Source: Hepsetus odoe
Taxonomy: Eukaryota; Chordata; Actinopteri; Characiformes; Hepsetidae
DNA length: 64,000 nt
Direction: 5' to 3'
NCBI GenBank assembly: GCA_017165825.1
Contig: CM029382.1
Span: 20,545,170 to 20,609,169, forward strand
This document shows positions 1 through 11,060 of the stretch, one piece after another; the first letter of the stretch is position 1, and the number at the start of each line of letters is the position of its first letter. A model generated the notes under the pieces. The model did no database searches. It was not told the origin of the DNA and was given only the letters and a program-made list of their open reading frames with translations. The translations under genes and the position numbers were made by a program.

Positions 1-200
1 AGGTGCTGGGTTTAAATCCCAGACCAGTAGGTCGCCCTAAGGCTTAGTCAAGGTACCATCTCCATCATTGCTGCCCGGGTACTTTAAGTAGCTGCCCTCT
101 CCTGCTCGGTGTGTTGGGATAAATGCAGAGGCTGCATTTCATTATGGTGTGCTGTACCGTGTTTCACAATGACACATAGTCACTTTCACTTTCTCCAGCA
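1..200 (+). repeat. tRNA-derived SINE, family C (cut by window edge)
   Basis: The left edge starts inside a SINE: a B-box-like GGTTTAAATCC, the phrase ACCAGTAGGTCGCCCTAAGG, a GGTACC segment and the family C end, in which a CACAATGACA-like stretch precedes TCACTTTCACTTT. The same order recurs at 54171-54393 and 61902-62150. The tRNA-like head lies outside the window. Confidence 0.7.
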
Positions 201-714
201 CAAGCAGCCCTTATTCCAAGCTGCTTGCCTCTAGCTCCTTGGCACCAGTAAAGGTATCTGGTTCTTTGCCATCACTTACTACTGTGTTTCCAAATGAACT
301 TCACCCTTTTTTTTACTATGGACCTGTTCCAATCACTGTCCCAGACCATATTCCTGTTGCTATGTTTGTGCCTATCCAAGTATTTAAGTTGTTGTCTGTG
401 CTTGTTAATAAACACATTATGTTTTTAAAAAAATCCTTTCAGATCTCTGATTCAGGCCTAATCAATCCATCCAGTCATCATCCAGACATTTTTAACTCCA
501 CACAACAGTGTGGTGCTAAATGGTGCCACTTGGACACTTACCAGATAATGCCACACTATAATAATAATAATAATAATAATGGCACAAAGCAAAACTCATA
601 CCACACTGTACTAAATAATGTCATGTTACAGAGCTTAATAACGAATGATGCCACTTAATACCACACAATACCATTTTTGTGCAAACTGGCAATAGAAGGT
701 ACATTGGTGTGGGT
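201..714. other. No gene recognised; short ATA microsatellite
   Basis: A 139-codon open frame (239-658) has no recognisable domain and crosses an (ATA)n tract near 558-582, so I do not call it a gene. The stretch 500-670 is loosely repetitive around ACCACAC/TAATGCCAC words, roughly complementary in style to the TGGTAT-rich block at 5822-6110. Confidence 0.5.
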
Positions 715-1182
715 GTGATGCAAGAATCATGGGAGTCTAGGATCGCTAGAATCACTAGGATCGGTAGATTGTGGGTTTAAACCCCTTACCAGTAGGTTGC
801 CCTAAGGTACCAAGGTACCGTCCCCGTCACTGCTCCCCAGGGGCTTTCATAGCTGCCTGGGTTCAATTCAATTCAATTCAATTTATTCTTGTATAGCGCC
901 TTTTACAACAAAGTTGCCCCAAGGCACTTTACATTGGTGGTAGTAATAGATGTTAAAGCCGGACGACTACGAAGGAGAGGAACCAAAAACTCCACTGTGT
1001 GGAGAAAACAAAAGCCTCTGAGGGTCCAAGGTCAACCGGCTACCCAACCCCCTTGGGTATACTAACAGTAAAAAAGTTAGTTTATGTTAGTAAATGCAGC
1101 AGGGGTTTCATTGTGGTTCACTGTGTGCTGTGCTGTGACATTGCAATGACAAGAATAGTCACTTTCACTTTTTTCCTTTTAT
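715..1182 (+). repeat. Family C SINE split by an (ATTCA)n-headed repeat
   Basis: The first SINE part (about 715-860) has a degenerate head, the GGGTTTAAACCCC B-box region, the CCAGTAGG phrase and runs to TAGCTGCCTGG. The second part (about 1077-1182) resumes with AAATGCAGCAGGGG and ends in AGTCACTTTCACTTT. Between them lies about 215 bp starting with ATTCA tandem units and a GTATAGCGCC phrase, which looks like an independent interspersed repeat inserted in the SINE. No TSD was resolved. Confidence 0.55.
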
Positions 1183-1299
1183 GCACTTGTGTCCCCAAGT
1201 CCTTGAAACAACTGTACTTTTGGTCCTGCTCTGTACTGTGACCTTGCAAGACCTGTGCTGGTGATCCATTTTGTCTGAAGGTGTCAGGAGGATCTTCAG

Positions 1300-1368
1300 T
1301 ACATATGAAATTGGTGATCCACTGTGGCGACCCCTAAATGGGAGCAGCTGAAAGAAGAAGAGGAGCAA
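1300..1368 (+). repeat. RTE LINE 3'-end fragment
   Basis: The phrase ATCCACTGTGGCGACCCC, followed by a GGGAGCAGC-like word and an AAGAAG tail, matches the 3' end of the better RTE copy at 50995-51050. Only the terminus is left, typical of 5' truncation. Confidence 0.65.
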
Positions 1369-1424
1369 CAAGGCTGGTAAACTACGGAGATATAAACCAC
1401 ATGCTCGTTTTCTCATAATGACCA

Positions 1425-2780
1425 GCCAGGTGAATCAAGATTCAGAATTCTATATTTGTCACATACACAGTAATCAAAGTACAACAAGTAAGGTGGCAGT
1501 GGTCTAGTGGTAGGGTTCTTGCCTACGGCCCTATGGATCAAGAGGTCCCAGGTTTGAATCCCACCTCTGGCACTACCACCACTGGGTCCCTGAGCAAGAC
1601 CCTTAACCCTGAGTTGCTCCAGGGGGACTGTCCCTGTAATTAGGACATGAAAGTCGCTTTGGAAAAGAGCATCTGCTAAATGCCGTAAAATGTAAATTTA
1701 CAACAGGCAGTGACATGTATCCCCGAGTCCCTCTTTAGACTATGCAAAGACAGGTTTATAAAAAAAAGATCAAATTGAAATAAAATATTAAAATAAGAAT
1801 TATAAATAAAATAAGACAGATTAATACAGAAAATCTGTACATGACTAAAATACAGTATTGTACTTAAATACAGAATAAATAATAAATACAGAAAATGCTT
1901 TGTGTAAAGTGTGATGTGCGAATGTGCAAATGTGCAGTAAATTACAGTGATTATGTGTAAGTACTACATGACAAGTGGTGTTCAACCAAACTGACCTGAC
2001 TGAAGAACCTTATGGCCATGGGAAAAATAAAACTCTGTCTGAGTTTCTCTGTCCTGATTGTAAGCCTGTGGATCAACTTGCTTGAGTTGAGCAGGCGGAA
2101 CACGCTGTTTGCAGGGTGAGAGGAATCCTTGATGATTTTGACAGCTCTGGACCTGCAGAGTTGGATGTAAATGTCCTGCAGGGAGGGCAGAGCAGCTCTG
2201 GTAAAGCACTCAGCTACCCTGATCACACTCTGCAGCACTTTGTGGTCTTGGAAAGAGCAGCTCCCAAACCACCAAGACAAAAGTTGTCTTCCTGATCAGG
2301 ATACTCTCAGCAACAGCTGCGTAGAAAGTTTTCAGGATCACAGGAGAGGCCCTAAATCTTCTCAGCTGCCCAAGGTGGTAGAGCTGCTGCCAAGCCTTGG
2401 ACTGAAGTTGATGCTTGATGTAGTCCACAATCAGCTACTTGGTTTTGCCGTCATTCAGTTGGTCAGGTAGTTAGTCTAACACCATTTTGCCAGATTCTAC
2501 AACTCTTCCAAGTAGGCCAGCTCATCATTGTTGGAGATGAGACCAATCACTATAGTGTCATCAGCAAACTTCACAATAGAATTAGAGCTGCTGAAGGCCA
2601 CACAGTCATGGGTGTAGAGAGCTTACAGCAAGGAGCTGGTGGTGAACACAATGCTGCCCACTCTTGCCATTTGGGGTCAGCCAGTGACGAAGTCCAGCAC
2701 CCACCTGTATAGCTGGGTCCTTTACTTAAGTGCACAGTCTAACAATAGTATTGAAGGCTGAGCTGTAATTTAAACAGCGT
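1425..2780 (-). mobile_element. Degenerate Rex1-like (CR1-group) LINE, nested SINE inside
   Basis: Translating the minus strand from about 2770 to 1960 gives reverse-transcriptase pieces in order: YSSAFNT near 2765, KFADDT near 2560 (the catalytic YADD-type box), then a C-terminal stretch with DHKVLQSVIRVAE, LQDIYIQ, KIIKDSSHPA and the end block FIFPMAIR. Several stops and frame changes make it a relic. The remaining part down to about 1425 looks like the element's 3' UTR (words such as TTGTCACATACACAG) and is interrupted by a family A SINE at 1491-1698. Assignment to Rex1 rests on the SSAFNT box and the 3' UTR style; another CR1-group LINE is possible. Confidence 0.6.
1491..1698 (+). repeat. 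tRNA-derived SINE, family A
   Basis: Head with A box TAGTGGTAGGG and B box GGTTTGAATCC, then a middle with ACCACCACTGGGTCCC and TTGCTCCAGGGGGACTG, and the end AGCATCTGCTAAATGCCG. It sits in the 3' UTR of the minus-strand Rex1-like element, so it is younger than that LINE. Confidence 0.85.
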
Positions 2781-3114
2781 GGGTCAATGGAATTGGGCAT
2801 AAGTATCAATGTTTTCCTGCAGTCTCTGGACTCATTCTTCCTGTTTCTTTCTCTCTTGTTTGAATTTACATAATCCAGTCATCGACTTGACAGCAAAGGA
2901 CATTAAAGCTTGGTCTCCCTCCTGTCAGATAAGTTGCCTCACTTCACCACTTGGCCTGTATTCCACTTTGGGCCTCATTCTGAGGTTTTCAGCTGTAAGA
3001 AAGCTACCCAGCTCCCTCCACATTATCCCTGGGACTGTGCGACTGAGCTCTTGCTAGGCGCTAAGTGTTTCCTCAGGAACACAAATTGGGGTTCTTTGTG
3101 CCCTTCATGTAACT
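2781..3114. other. No gene recognised
   Basis: Two overlapping open frames of about 80 codons have no motif. The left part may be a further decayed piece of the Rex1-like LINE, but no reverse-transcriptase box could be aligned. Confidence 0.4.
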
Positions 3115-3586
3115 CAGGGGTGTCCAAACTGCAGCCCGCAAACCATTTTTAATTGGCCCGCAGCAAACTCCAAAAATATACCATAATATGGCCCGCACAT
3201 GAAACCTGGCCATATTGCATTTCTTGGTTCTAACTCTAGGTGGAGCTACTGAGCTGATCAAGGCAGTCCCTCTACAAAACAAAATTGAGGAAAGAAAAAT
3301 CTTGCCACAGCGCACTGAAAATGACAACACCAAAGAAACGCAAGATAGCAAGTGAGTATGGAAAATTTCAGACACGGTGGGAAAATCTGTTAACAATCCT
3401 ATCTTATTGTATAACAAGCAAAAAAAAAAATAGTCCCATTCATGAAAAGCAGTATTGTAGGCTGATTAATTTAGTTTACTTAAATAAACCAGGTGAGGCA
3501 ATACGTACTTCACCTCAAGTGAGTGGCCCTGCTATTTGTGTATATTACCGCATATGGCCCTTGGTGAAAAAAGTTTGGACACCAAG
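3115..3586 (+). mobile_element. hAT-like DNA transposon relic
   Basis: The left end CAGGGGTGTCCAAACTGC is answered near 3572-3583 by AGTTTGGACACC, an imperfect terminal inverted repeat. TGGCCCGC words lie near both ends. An internal reading frame from 3319 has TPKKRKIASEYGKFQTRW, resembling the N-terminal region of hAT-derived vertebrate proteins (GTF2IRD2/FAM200 type); this is recalled, not searched. The transposase core is absent, so the copy is non-autonomous. An 8-bp TSD could not be confirmed. Confidence 0.5.
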
Positions 3587-3593
3587 AATACAT

Positions 3594-3805
3594 TTGGTGG
3601 TGGTCTAGTGGTAGGGTACTTGCCTCTGAACCTATGGCTCCAGAGGTCCCTGGTTCAAATCCCACCTCTTGCACTAATACCACTGGGTCCATGAGAAAAA
3701 CCCTTAACCCTGAATTGCTCCAGGGGGACTGTCCCTGTTATTAGGACATGGAAGTTACTAAGTCGATAAGAGTGTCTTAAATGCTGATAATGTAAAGTAA
3801 ATGTC
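3594..3805 (+). repeat. tRNA-derived SINE, family A
   Basis: Begins GGTGGTGGTCTAGTGGTAGG, has B box GGTTCAAATCC, the ACCACTGGGTCC middle and ends near AAATGCTGATAATGTAAA. It directly abuts the hAT-like relic. Confidence 0.85.
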
Positions 3806-4361
3806 TTACCATATCCCCCAGTTTACCTTTACTCTTTGGAGAGTGCTCTTCAAATACCTTGGGACCACAGTCGGCCTAATGTCTGGCTATCACCTCCAAA
3901 ATTAGCAGCAAGACAGGGAGCACAATTCAGAAACTAGATTGGTTCTTCCATGCTGCCAGTGTCCACACCTGGAAAGGTCTATTCTGTGTTTGAATGTTGG
4001 TGGCTAACCTTGGTTTAAGTATTTAAACAGAAGTAAAAGTTATTTTGTAATTGCCATGCATGTCTCCATCCCTTTTGCACATGATCCACACTCCAACAAA
4101 GCCTGAATGAAATTGTCTGAAAGTCTCTCATGGGCCTAGAAATCCTAACTACAACCTAACTCATGATAGTGATGCAAAAAAGACACAAAATCTGAATTAC
4201 GAGTGATGAGCAATGAGCAAGGTCCACATCCTTTTGCTTTTCAATAGAAAGATGGTGGATATTTACATTACATTATTTACATCTTGCAGTAAGGTAATAT
4301 GCTGTCACATTTCCATGGTCATGAAAATGGTCACAATGGTCATGAAAACTGAAAAAGAATC
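3806..4361. other. No gene recognised
   Basis: No long frame, repeat head or inverted termini were recognised before the solo LTR. Confidence 0.4.
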
Positions 4362-4635
4362 CACTATGTCACAGCGGGCCACTGAACCCAGGCCATGGCC
4401 ATGGTCCCAGTCCCCGGAATTCTGAGCCAGAGCTTACAGTTCACCCTCACCTATCACGCCCAATCCCCCGCACCTGGTCAGCAAGGCATTTAAGGTCTGC
4501 CAGTCCAACCCAGTATCGCCGGTTCCCCATCGTGTTTTCTTTGCCTAGTTTCTTAGACCTTTGTTTTTAAGATTAAAGAATCCTGAAGCCTGCCATGCAC
4601 TTGTGGCTCTCTTTCCTTGCAAACATGACACACTA
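4362..4635 (+). mobile_element. Solo LTR with CACTA target duplication
   Basis: A 264-bp block (4367-4630) starts TGTCACAGCGGGCC and ends ACATGACA, the TG...CA ends of an LTR, and is bracketed by CACTA at 4362-4366 and 4631-4635. Inside, CATTTAAGG could serve as a TATA-like box and GATTAAAG as a polyadenylation-type signal, which suggests plus-strand reading. No internal retroelement genes flank it, so it is best read as the product of LTR-LTR recombination. The 5-bp TSD fits Gypsy-type elements. Confidence 0.75.
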
Positions 4636-5179
4636 GTACAAGAAAGAAATGGAGAATCCAGTCAAAACATAACAACCTAATTAGATATACACATGAGAAC
4701 AATGCCCCAAGAGAAAAAAGTCAGCATCTGCTAGAAGGATGAAAGGCCTAAGAGCTAACAGAATGAAAACTGCAAATGACAGAACATTTCATTGGTGAGC
4801 CCACTTTGTTACATTAGTCTTTTTTTAATAATAAAACAAGATAACAACAGACTTTCTTTAGCCAATGAATCTCCACTGTTATGGAAACTCTATACTGATT
4901 TTCCATAACAGTGACAAATACCATATACTTTGCCATATACTGGCAAATTCTATACTGATTTTCTCAAAGCAAGGTGCACAGTATGTAACATCACAACTGA
5001 AATCAAAGTGTCTAATAAAAATCAACATGTCCAAACAATGGGTCAGATTAGGGGACCATCAATTTTTAAAGCATCTTAAAGAGTCTTCTTTTCCAGGTGC
5101 CTACCATGTCATGTGCATTTGGCCTGTCCATCAAAGTTTCATTCAATATCCAACTAAAAATGCTAAACTTGGCAAAATA
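4636..5179. other. No gene recognised
   Basis: AT-rich. A 106-codon open frame at 4865-5185 has short internal near-repeats (TTCTATACTGATTTTC-like words) and no domain. Confidence 0.4.
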
Positions 5180-5821
5180 ATTTAAAAGAAAATTTTGCTT
5201 TTTTCTTTTTTCAAACTTTTTTTGTCTTGCTCCATGACTAACTTTCTCTTGAGATTCAATTTATAGATGGGTGTCTTGATATTCATTCAGTGATTGCAAG
5301 CTGTTCTGGGCCAGATGCTGCAAAGTAGACCAAAACCATTATACTACCACTATCTTTCACAGATGGGATATGGTTCTTATAATGGACTGCAGTCTTTTTT
5401 CTCCAAGCATAATGCTTCAAATTTTCACTAAGTAGTGAAAGTAGTAGATGGTTCTTTTAGGAAAGCAATGTTTTTCTCATGGCAGTCCTGCCATGCACAC
5501 TGTCATAGACACTGATCAGTGTTTCCTGATGGTGGACTCATGAATATTAACATTAGCCAATGTGAAAGAGGCCTTTAGTTGTTTTTAAGTTCCTTTCTGA
5601 CCCTGCAGACCATTACATGAAATCCTCTTTCTTGCAATCTTTGTTGATTGAGGGTCCTGATGGCCATTATTTTCCTTCATTTGTATGATTTTTTAATATG
5701 TTCCAGTCTGATAAGCAGAAATCTCCTTATCCATGCAATAATGATGCAATATAAAATATCAATATATGCAGAAATGTAGAAAAAAAAAACATGTGGTTCA
5801 CTATCTTTCAAGCACCACTGT
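5180..5821 (-). mobile_element. Decayed Tc1/mariner-like element
   Basis: The right end (about 5792-5821) reads GGTTCACTATCTTTCAAGCA then CCACTGTA, resembling the terminal inverted repeat of fish Tc1-like transposons. Inside, phrases such as GTGAAAGAGGCCTTTAGTTG and CTTGCAATCTTTGTTG recall a decayed coding strand of this family, read on the minus strand. The matching left terminus was not found, so the left limit is approximate and no intact transposase remains. Confidence 0.45.
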
Positions 5822-6110
5822 ATGTGGTATTGTCTAATTTGTGGTATCATGTAGCATGCACTGAATTGTGTGGTATAGTTTGCAATTGTAAGGTGTGTGG
5901 TAATATATGTTACAATGTAGGATTACTTGGTGAGTATATGGTATTATGTGGTACAATGTAAATTTTTATAGTATAGTTTTAATAGTATAGAGTGATATGG
6001 TATTTTGTGGTGTTATGTGATAACGTGGTGTCCTGTGGTATAATGCAGTTTTCTGAGATATTAGATGGTAATATGTGGTCATGTTGGGGTTGTAATCCAG
6101 ATTGTACTGG
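5822..6110 (+). repeat. Degenerate TGGTAT-rich tandem block
   Basis: Units like TGTGGTATTATG, GTGGTATAGT and GTGGTATAATG recur about every 10-30 bp for nearly 300 bp with much divergence. This reads as an old minisatellite. It abuts the Tc1-like right terminus. Confidence 0.5.
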
Positions 6111-7869
6111 ATGTAAATGCAGATCTGGGATTATGGACATGGTTTTTATTAAACATAAAAGTAATACACACAAGCATTAATCAATCACAGTACTCATCCA
6201 AACCATTAAACAAAGGCCACAACAACACACGATGAACAGGAGATCCATTAGCTGACAGCTCTACCCTGACTCACTGAGATCTATATTCTATAGAGTAAAG
6301 AAGCATAGCTGACAACATAACAAAGCTCCAGTTGTGCCCAGTAAGGGCAGGGTACACAAAACATGACAAAATTTTTAGGTTAACAGTAATTATTTCAGTG
6401 ATGTCATGCATGCGTTTTTATTTATTTGTTTGTTTGTTGAATCATTTATTTCAATGAGGAACAATTCAGGGCAGCCAGTCAGTGCAGAGGTTATTATCAC
6501 ATTTGAGTTTTTAAGGCACAGTAAGAAACCCTTCAATACAGTTATTTTTTTAAAAAAATGTTTAAAAATGTGGTTTTTAGCACATACCTTGCAAACAGGA
6601 TGAGTGGACCCCTGAAAAAAAAAAAAAGATATATATAGACCCTTTCAGTTTTAGGAATAAAATCACAGCAACAAGGTTACACAAGAAATGCCTTTTCAAC
6701 TGACAAATTTTAGACCCAGAGGCTTTAGTATAGATGCTTAACGGCACTAATAGATAATTGCACCAATATACTATTTTGCAAATTGTTAGTTGATGCAGAA
6801 CCTTTCCATTATGTGGAGGTTCTTTCAATTTGTCAAAACAGAGGTAAACGAGAACTATGGATCCCTTTATAGCCTCATTCTTTTTAAGAATGTAGATTTT
6901 TTCTTTAAGAAATAAAAGCAAATAATTTGAATGAAGAAATAAAACTCAGTTTGTATTAAAGCTCAAGGTGAGAACACTTTAAGCATAGACCTGAGGCCAT
7001 TCTGGCCATAGCCAGTGTCTTTAGCAGATAAACAACAAAAAGAGATCCATAGAGAGACAGACTGTGTAGTAGTGCATGTCTGGGTTTGTATTTACACTTG
7101 AGTAAGTCAGGTCAGCCTTTCAGATCTTTTTTTTTTTTTTTCGTCCCCTGGATAGTTCATTATGCTGAGGCTTTCGTAGCCTGCAAAAATTCTCTGTCAG
7201 TGCACCAAGGCACTTCTGGCCCAGTCTGATGTCTCTCAGCCTGGTTTGTCTCAGCAAACACATCTACATCCCCCTGCCTTCAAGAGTAAGCTTATGTAAA
7301 TGCTGAACTATTAATATAGGAAACTATTAATTTTTTACAGTTTAAGGGCCACAAATACTGCACATTCACATGGAGACAGAATCTACATTTCATGTGAAAT
7401 GGAAGAAAACAGTGGGAGGGCAAGACAGGGAGGAGGAAAAGGGCTGCTGTGAGGAGGGTTTGAATGATCCTATTGAAGCAGGAGGGCTCTTTTTAGATCT
7501 ACAACCTGATGTCATGATGAGATGAGGAATTTAGCAATTCATTGTGTTGCATACAAATTAACAAACTGATTAAAGAAGCTGATCATGAAATACACATGAA
7601 TGAATATATCCTCTTCAAGTGGGTCATGCTAGAAGACAAGGTACCAAAACAACTTTAAAATTCTGCAAAAACTAAAATTTCCTTCTTAATCTCTGCTAGC
7701 ATAGAAGGCAAAATATCACAACATCTCTAAATCCTCTTCAAATTTGTGTTCTGTTGCACAAAACAGCTCATAAGATTTTACGTTTAATGGGACACGCTGG
7801 AGCAGTTGCATAACCATCAACTAGAAAGGTATAAAGTGCATTTAATAGCAGATGGCACTGTACTCAGCT
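6111..7869. other. No gene recognised; AT-rich
   Basis: Homopolymer tracts (poly-A near 6617, poly-T near 7125) and only short frames without motifs. Nothing else could be supported in these 1.7 kb. Confidence 0.4.
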
Positions 7870-8445
7870 CTGGAAGGGGTGCACCGGGTTTCTATTTAGG
7901 AAACAAGTGTGCTTCATTAGGGTTGGCCTTAAAAGCCCCACTGAGCTAGAGCAGAGCGTCGGTCAATGCTAGTCTGTATGTGCCAATGCTACATTGTTTT
8001 TAAAGTTTTAAATTAAGGCTGGGAGGACGACAGGTGAGAGGCATTGCTGTCCGACTAGGGAGAGGGGACTTTTGCATAAGCCTGCTGGAAGAAAGCGGGG
8101 CGTTTGGGACAGAGCTGGTGCCTGAAGGTGAGGCGTTTTGGGGTCGGTGTCCATGCTCGTCAGGAAGAGCGATGCTTTAGGAACTGTCCAAGCTCGCAAA
8201 GGACAGTGCCTTTTTGTGTGCATCCACTGGGTTTCCATTTAGGGAACAAGTGTCCTTCATTAGGGTTGGCGTTAAAAGCCCCACTGAGCCAGAGCAGAGC
8301 ATCAGTCATTGCTAGTCTGTATGTGTTTAACGCTACTATGTATTTTGTGTTCCTGTGCACAGTGATGTTATTAAAGTTTTAAGTTCTGTTATAACTTCTT
8401 GGCTCTGCACTGATGTCCAGACCACGACACCACTACACCGTTACA
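7870..8445 (+). repeat. LTR-like sequence with internal direct repeat
   Basis: A segment of roughly 110 bp at 7885-7990 (TTTAGGAAACAAGTGTGCTT, then TTAAAAGCCCCACTGAGC and AATGCTAGTCTGTATGTG) is repeated at 8233-8325 with few changes. The right part continues through TTATTAAAGTTTTAAGTTC and GGCTCTGCACTGATGTCC to ACCGTTACA, similar in layout to the 3' end of the solo LTR at 55115-55401 read on its minus strand. It may be an LTR with a partial tandem duplication or two overlapping LTR pieces. No clean start or TSD was found. Confidence 0.45.
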
Positions 8446-8604
8446 GTGCACAACATTCAGTGCACAACATGTAACTGCATTCTCTAGAGTAGAATGAGAG
8501 TGGCATAAAAAAAATGTTGCTTTGATAATTGCTCTATGATTTGATTAGCTATCTCTTTCAACCATTTTTTTAAATTCACTTCATTTTGTTTATGTATTCA
8601 AGAT
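8446..8604. other. No gene recognised
   Basis: Short AT-rich spacer between an LTR-like block and an RTE fragment; a short TCAGTGCACAACAT word is repeated near 8458-8470. Confidence 0.35.
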
Positions 8605-9000
8605 TAAAGGTGATGTAAGCTGTAGTAACTATAGAAACATAAAGTTGATCCGCCACAGGATTAAGTTATGGTAAATGAAAGCAGAAACTAGGTTGAGAAA
8701 AGAGGTGATATTTACTGAGTAGCAGTTTGATTTCATGCCAAGAAAGAGCATCATAAATTCAAAGTTTGCTCTGAGGGTCTTGATGGACAAGTACAGAGAA
8801 GGTCACAAAGAGTTACATTATGCCTGTGTGGACTTGGAAAGAGCATATTACTGGGTGGAGAGAGGAGTTGTGGGATTACATGATGGAAGTCAGGAGTGAC
8901 AAAGGATTATGTCAGTTGTACAGGATATGTATTAGGACAGTGTGCATTTGCAGCAGGAGTGATGGATATACTTAAAGTAGAGATTGGATTACATCAAGAA
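8605..9000 (+). mobile_element. RTE LINE reverse-transcriptase fragment
   Basis: Nucleotide similarity to 49895-50285 is plain: TAACTATAGAAACATAAAGT, GAAAGAGCATCATAAATTC, CTTGATGGACAAGTACAGAG, then a VDLEK-like GTGGACTTGGAAAGAGCATA and GATTGGATTACATCAAGA. The frame is broken many times. It ends abruptly where a second RTE copy begins with its 5' end, so the copies look nested. Confidence 0.7.
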
Positions 9001-9640
9001 CCCAGCAACTAGGGATGCACTAGGATGTATTTCTTCGTGGATGGGGAGGGTTACATCAGGGAGGGCATCCAGTGTAAAACTTTGACAAATCAATATGCAG
9101 ACAACAAAACAGAATTCCATACCGGATCAGTTGAGGCCCGGGTTAACGACTGCCACCGGTGCTGTTAGCCTACAGGGTGCTGGTGGAAAATGGGCTACTG
9201 TTGGCCAAAGGAGAAGATGAAGAGGAGGAAAGCATGTCTGGAGGTAGGAGGAGAGAAAGAAAAGGTAGAAGAGTGGAAGTGAGGGTAGGAACTTTGAATG
9301 TTGGCAGCACGACTGGTAAAAGGAGAGAATTAGCCGATATGATGGAGAGAAGGAAGGTTAACATTTTGTGTGTCCAAGAGACTAGATGGAAGGGTACTAA
9401 GGCCAGGTGTATTAGAGGAATTGTTTTACCATGGTGTGGATGGAAAGAGGAATGGGGTAGGTGTTATCCTGAGGAAAGAGTATGTGGAGAGTGTTTTGGA
9501 AGTGAAGAGGGGGAGGGTGATGAGTTTGAAACTGGAAGTTGAAGGTATGATAATGAATGTTGTTAGTGCTTATGCCCCACATCATTCTCTTCCATCCTTG
9601 CGATAACCATGTTGAAAAGGAGGCCATGCAAGATTTACCA
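9001..9640 (+). mobile_element. RTE LINE, 5' UTR plus endonuclease start
   Basis: The block starts ACCCAGCAACTAGGGATGCA, the same 5' end as at 49226 and 56820, followed by CATACCGGATCAG, GAGGCCCGGGTTAAC and GTGCTGTTAGCCTACAGGGT. An open frame at 9159-9542 contains EVRVGTLNVGSTTGK, RRKVNILCVQETRWKG: the N-terminal strand and the catalytic QE motif of an APE-type endonuclease. A one-base shift near 9410 moves the remainder (VSAYAPHHS, near 9565) to another frame. The element stops before the GDFN and SDHH boxes and has no reverse transcriptase, so it is a 3'-deleted relic. Confidence 0.75.
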
Positions 9641-10834
9641 TTTCGAGAACGTAGCATGTGACGTGATCTGAACTGTTATGGCCACATCCAGGTAGATGAA
9701 TAGAATATGTATTTTTGATTAATGTTTTTTTTTAATCATGGTTTTATTTTTGCCTCCAGAAATAATGCTCTTTTTTGAATTTCTCTACAAAATGCAACCT
9801 TTCAAAATGTATAAAGGTTCTGGCTGATTTTTAGTCTTTAGGAAAAATAAACAATTTAATCACAGTGTAGTACTTTTGTAGAACTCTAACATAAAAAATT
9901 AAACCAGGACTCTGCCATTACTAGGGTATAAAATGATAAAGTGTTTTAAACTGAGCACAGCAGTTTATAACTGGATCATACAGATTGTATGAACCATGTG
10001 TGTAGTAATAAAATTGTTTTTTTGTAAATTATTCTTTTGTTTTAAATTAAGTATTTCCTTTTGCAACAGTGTTTCACTATTACCTCATGTAATGTTTTGA
10101 CAAAATGTGCCCTTTTTTAAAATTGTAATGTAAAACATTGATAATGTAATTTTACCTTTTACCTGGCTGGTGGTAGTTCACAGGCCCTGCATGTTGACAG
10201 TGTGAGAGAAGTCCTGAGGGGGTTGGAGACCCTTTGACATGTTTATTGAGCCCCCTACATGTGCTTCTTCTCAAGGTTGTGAGTTTTTCAATGTTATATC
10301 GCATTTCCTATACAAACTTAATTATTGTTTGAAAGGAGGACAGGACCTCCTTCACCACATTCACCTTGATGGCAGACATATACATTTACATTTACATTTA
10401 CAGGATTAAGCAGACAATCTTATACAAAGGTACACCTGTACATCATGACATACATCAGTGCTTTATATCTTCATATAATTCTTGTTACCTACCTAAATCA
10501 GTAAATAAGTTATTGTTTACAATTTACCCAGATATTAGTGCCAAAGGGTTTTTTTTTCCTGAACTGTTTTTTTTTAAAGAACATAGAGTAGTCCAAATGT
10601 CATTAAACAGAAACAAATGAAGTTCTGTGGAGTTCCTTTCCTCTGTGCTTAACAGCATCTCCAACTACTTTAGTAATGGTTAACCATTGGCATAGCATAG
10701 CATTTATCATTATCTGCAAGAGTGTATTTAAACCCGAAGAGGATTTCCCCTGGCAGATCCATAACCCACTAATGGTGGTGTCCAGCCTTCTTTAGCCTGG
10801 AAAGGGAACATCATATTCTCTTTGGAAAGGGAAC
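9641..10834. other. No gene recognised; AT-rich
   Basis: Short frames only. A small repeat of TACATTTACATT units lies at 10378-10400 and poly-T runs near 10549 and 10568. No element termini were recognised. Confidence 0.4.
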
Positions 10835-11060
10835 ATCAGTCAGTCAGTCATTTTCTGCCACTTGTCCCAAGCGGGGTCGTGGGGGAGTCCATCCCAGCTC
10901 ATATAGGGCAAAGGACGGGGGACACACCCTGGACAGGTCGCCAGCCCATCGCAGGGAGGAGCGTGATGGGGACAGCACCTTGCTCAAGGGTACCTCAGGG
11001 CAACCTATTGGGAAGGGGTTCAAACCCCCGATGCTCCGATCACGTGGCCAACGCCCTAAC
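10835..11060 (-). repeat. tRNA-derived SINE, family B (CAGT/TGAC-tail variant)
   Basis: Read on the minus strand: the tRNA-like head with GGTTAGGGCGTTGGCC at the 11060 end, then GGGTTTGAACCCC, TTGCCCTGAGGTACCC, GCGATGGGCTGGCGACC, and a 3' end with ACAAGTGGCAG before a tail of CTGA/TGAC units (10837-10851). Other family B copies end in ATGG repeats, so this copy and 25528-25662 form a tail variant. Confidence 0.8.

Noticed and set aside
239..658. 139-codon open frame
   Set aside because: Crosses an ATA microsatellite, has an Asn run and no domain; no splice or promoter context.
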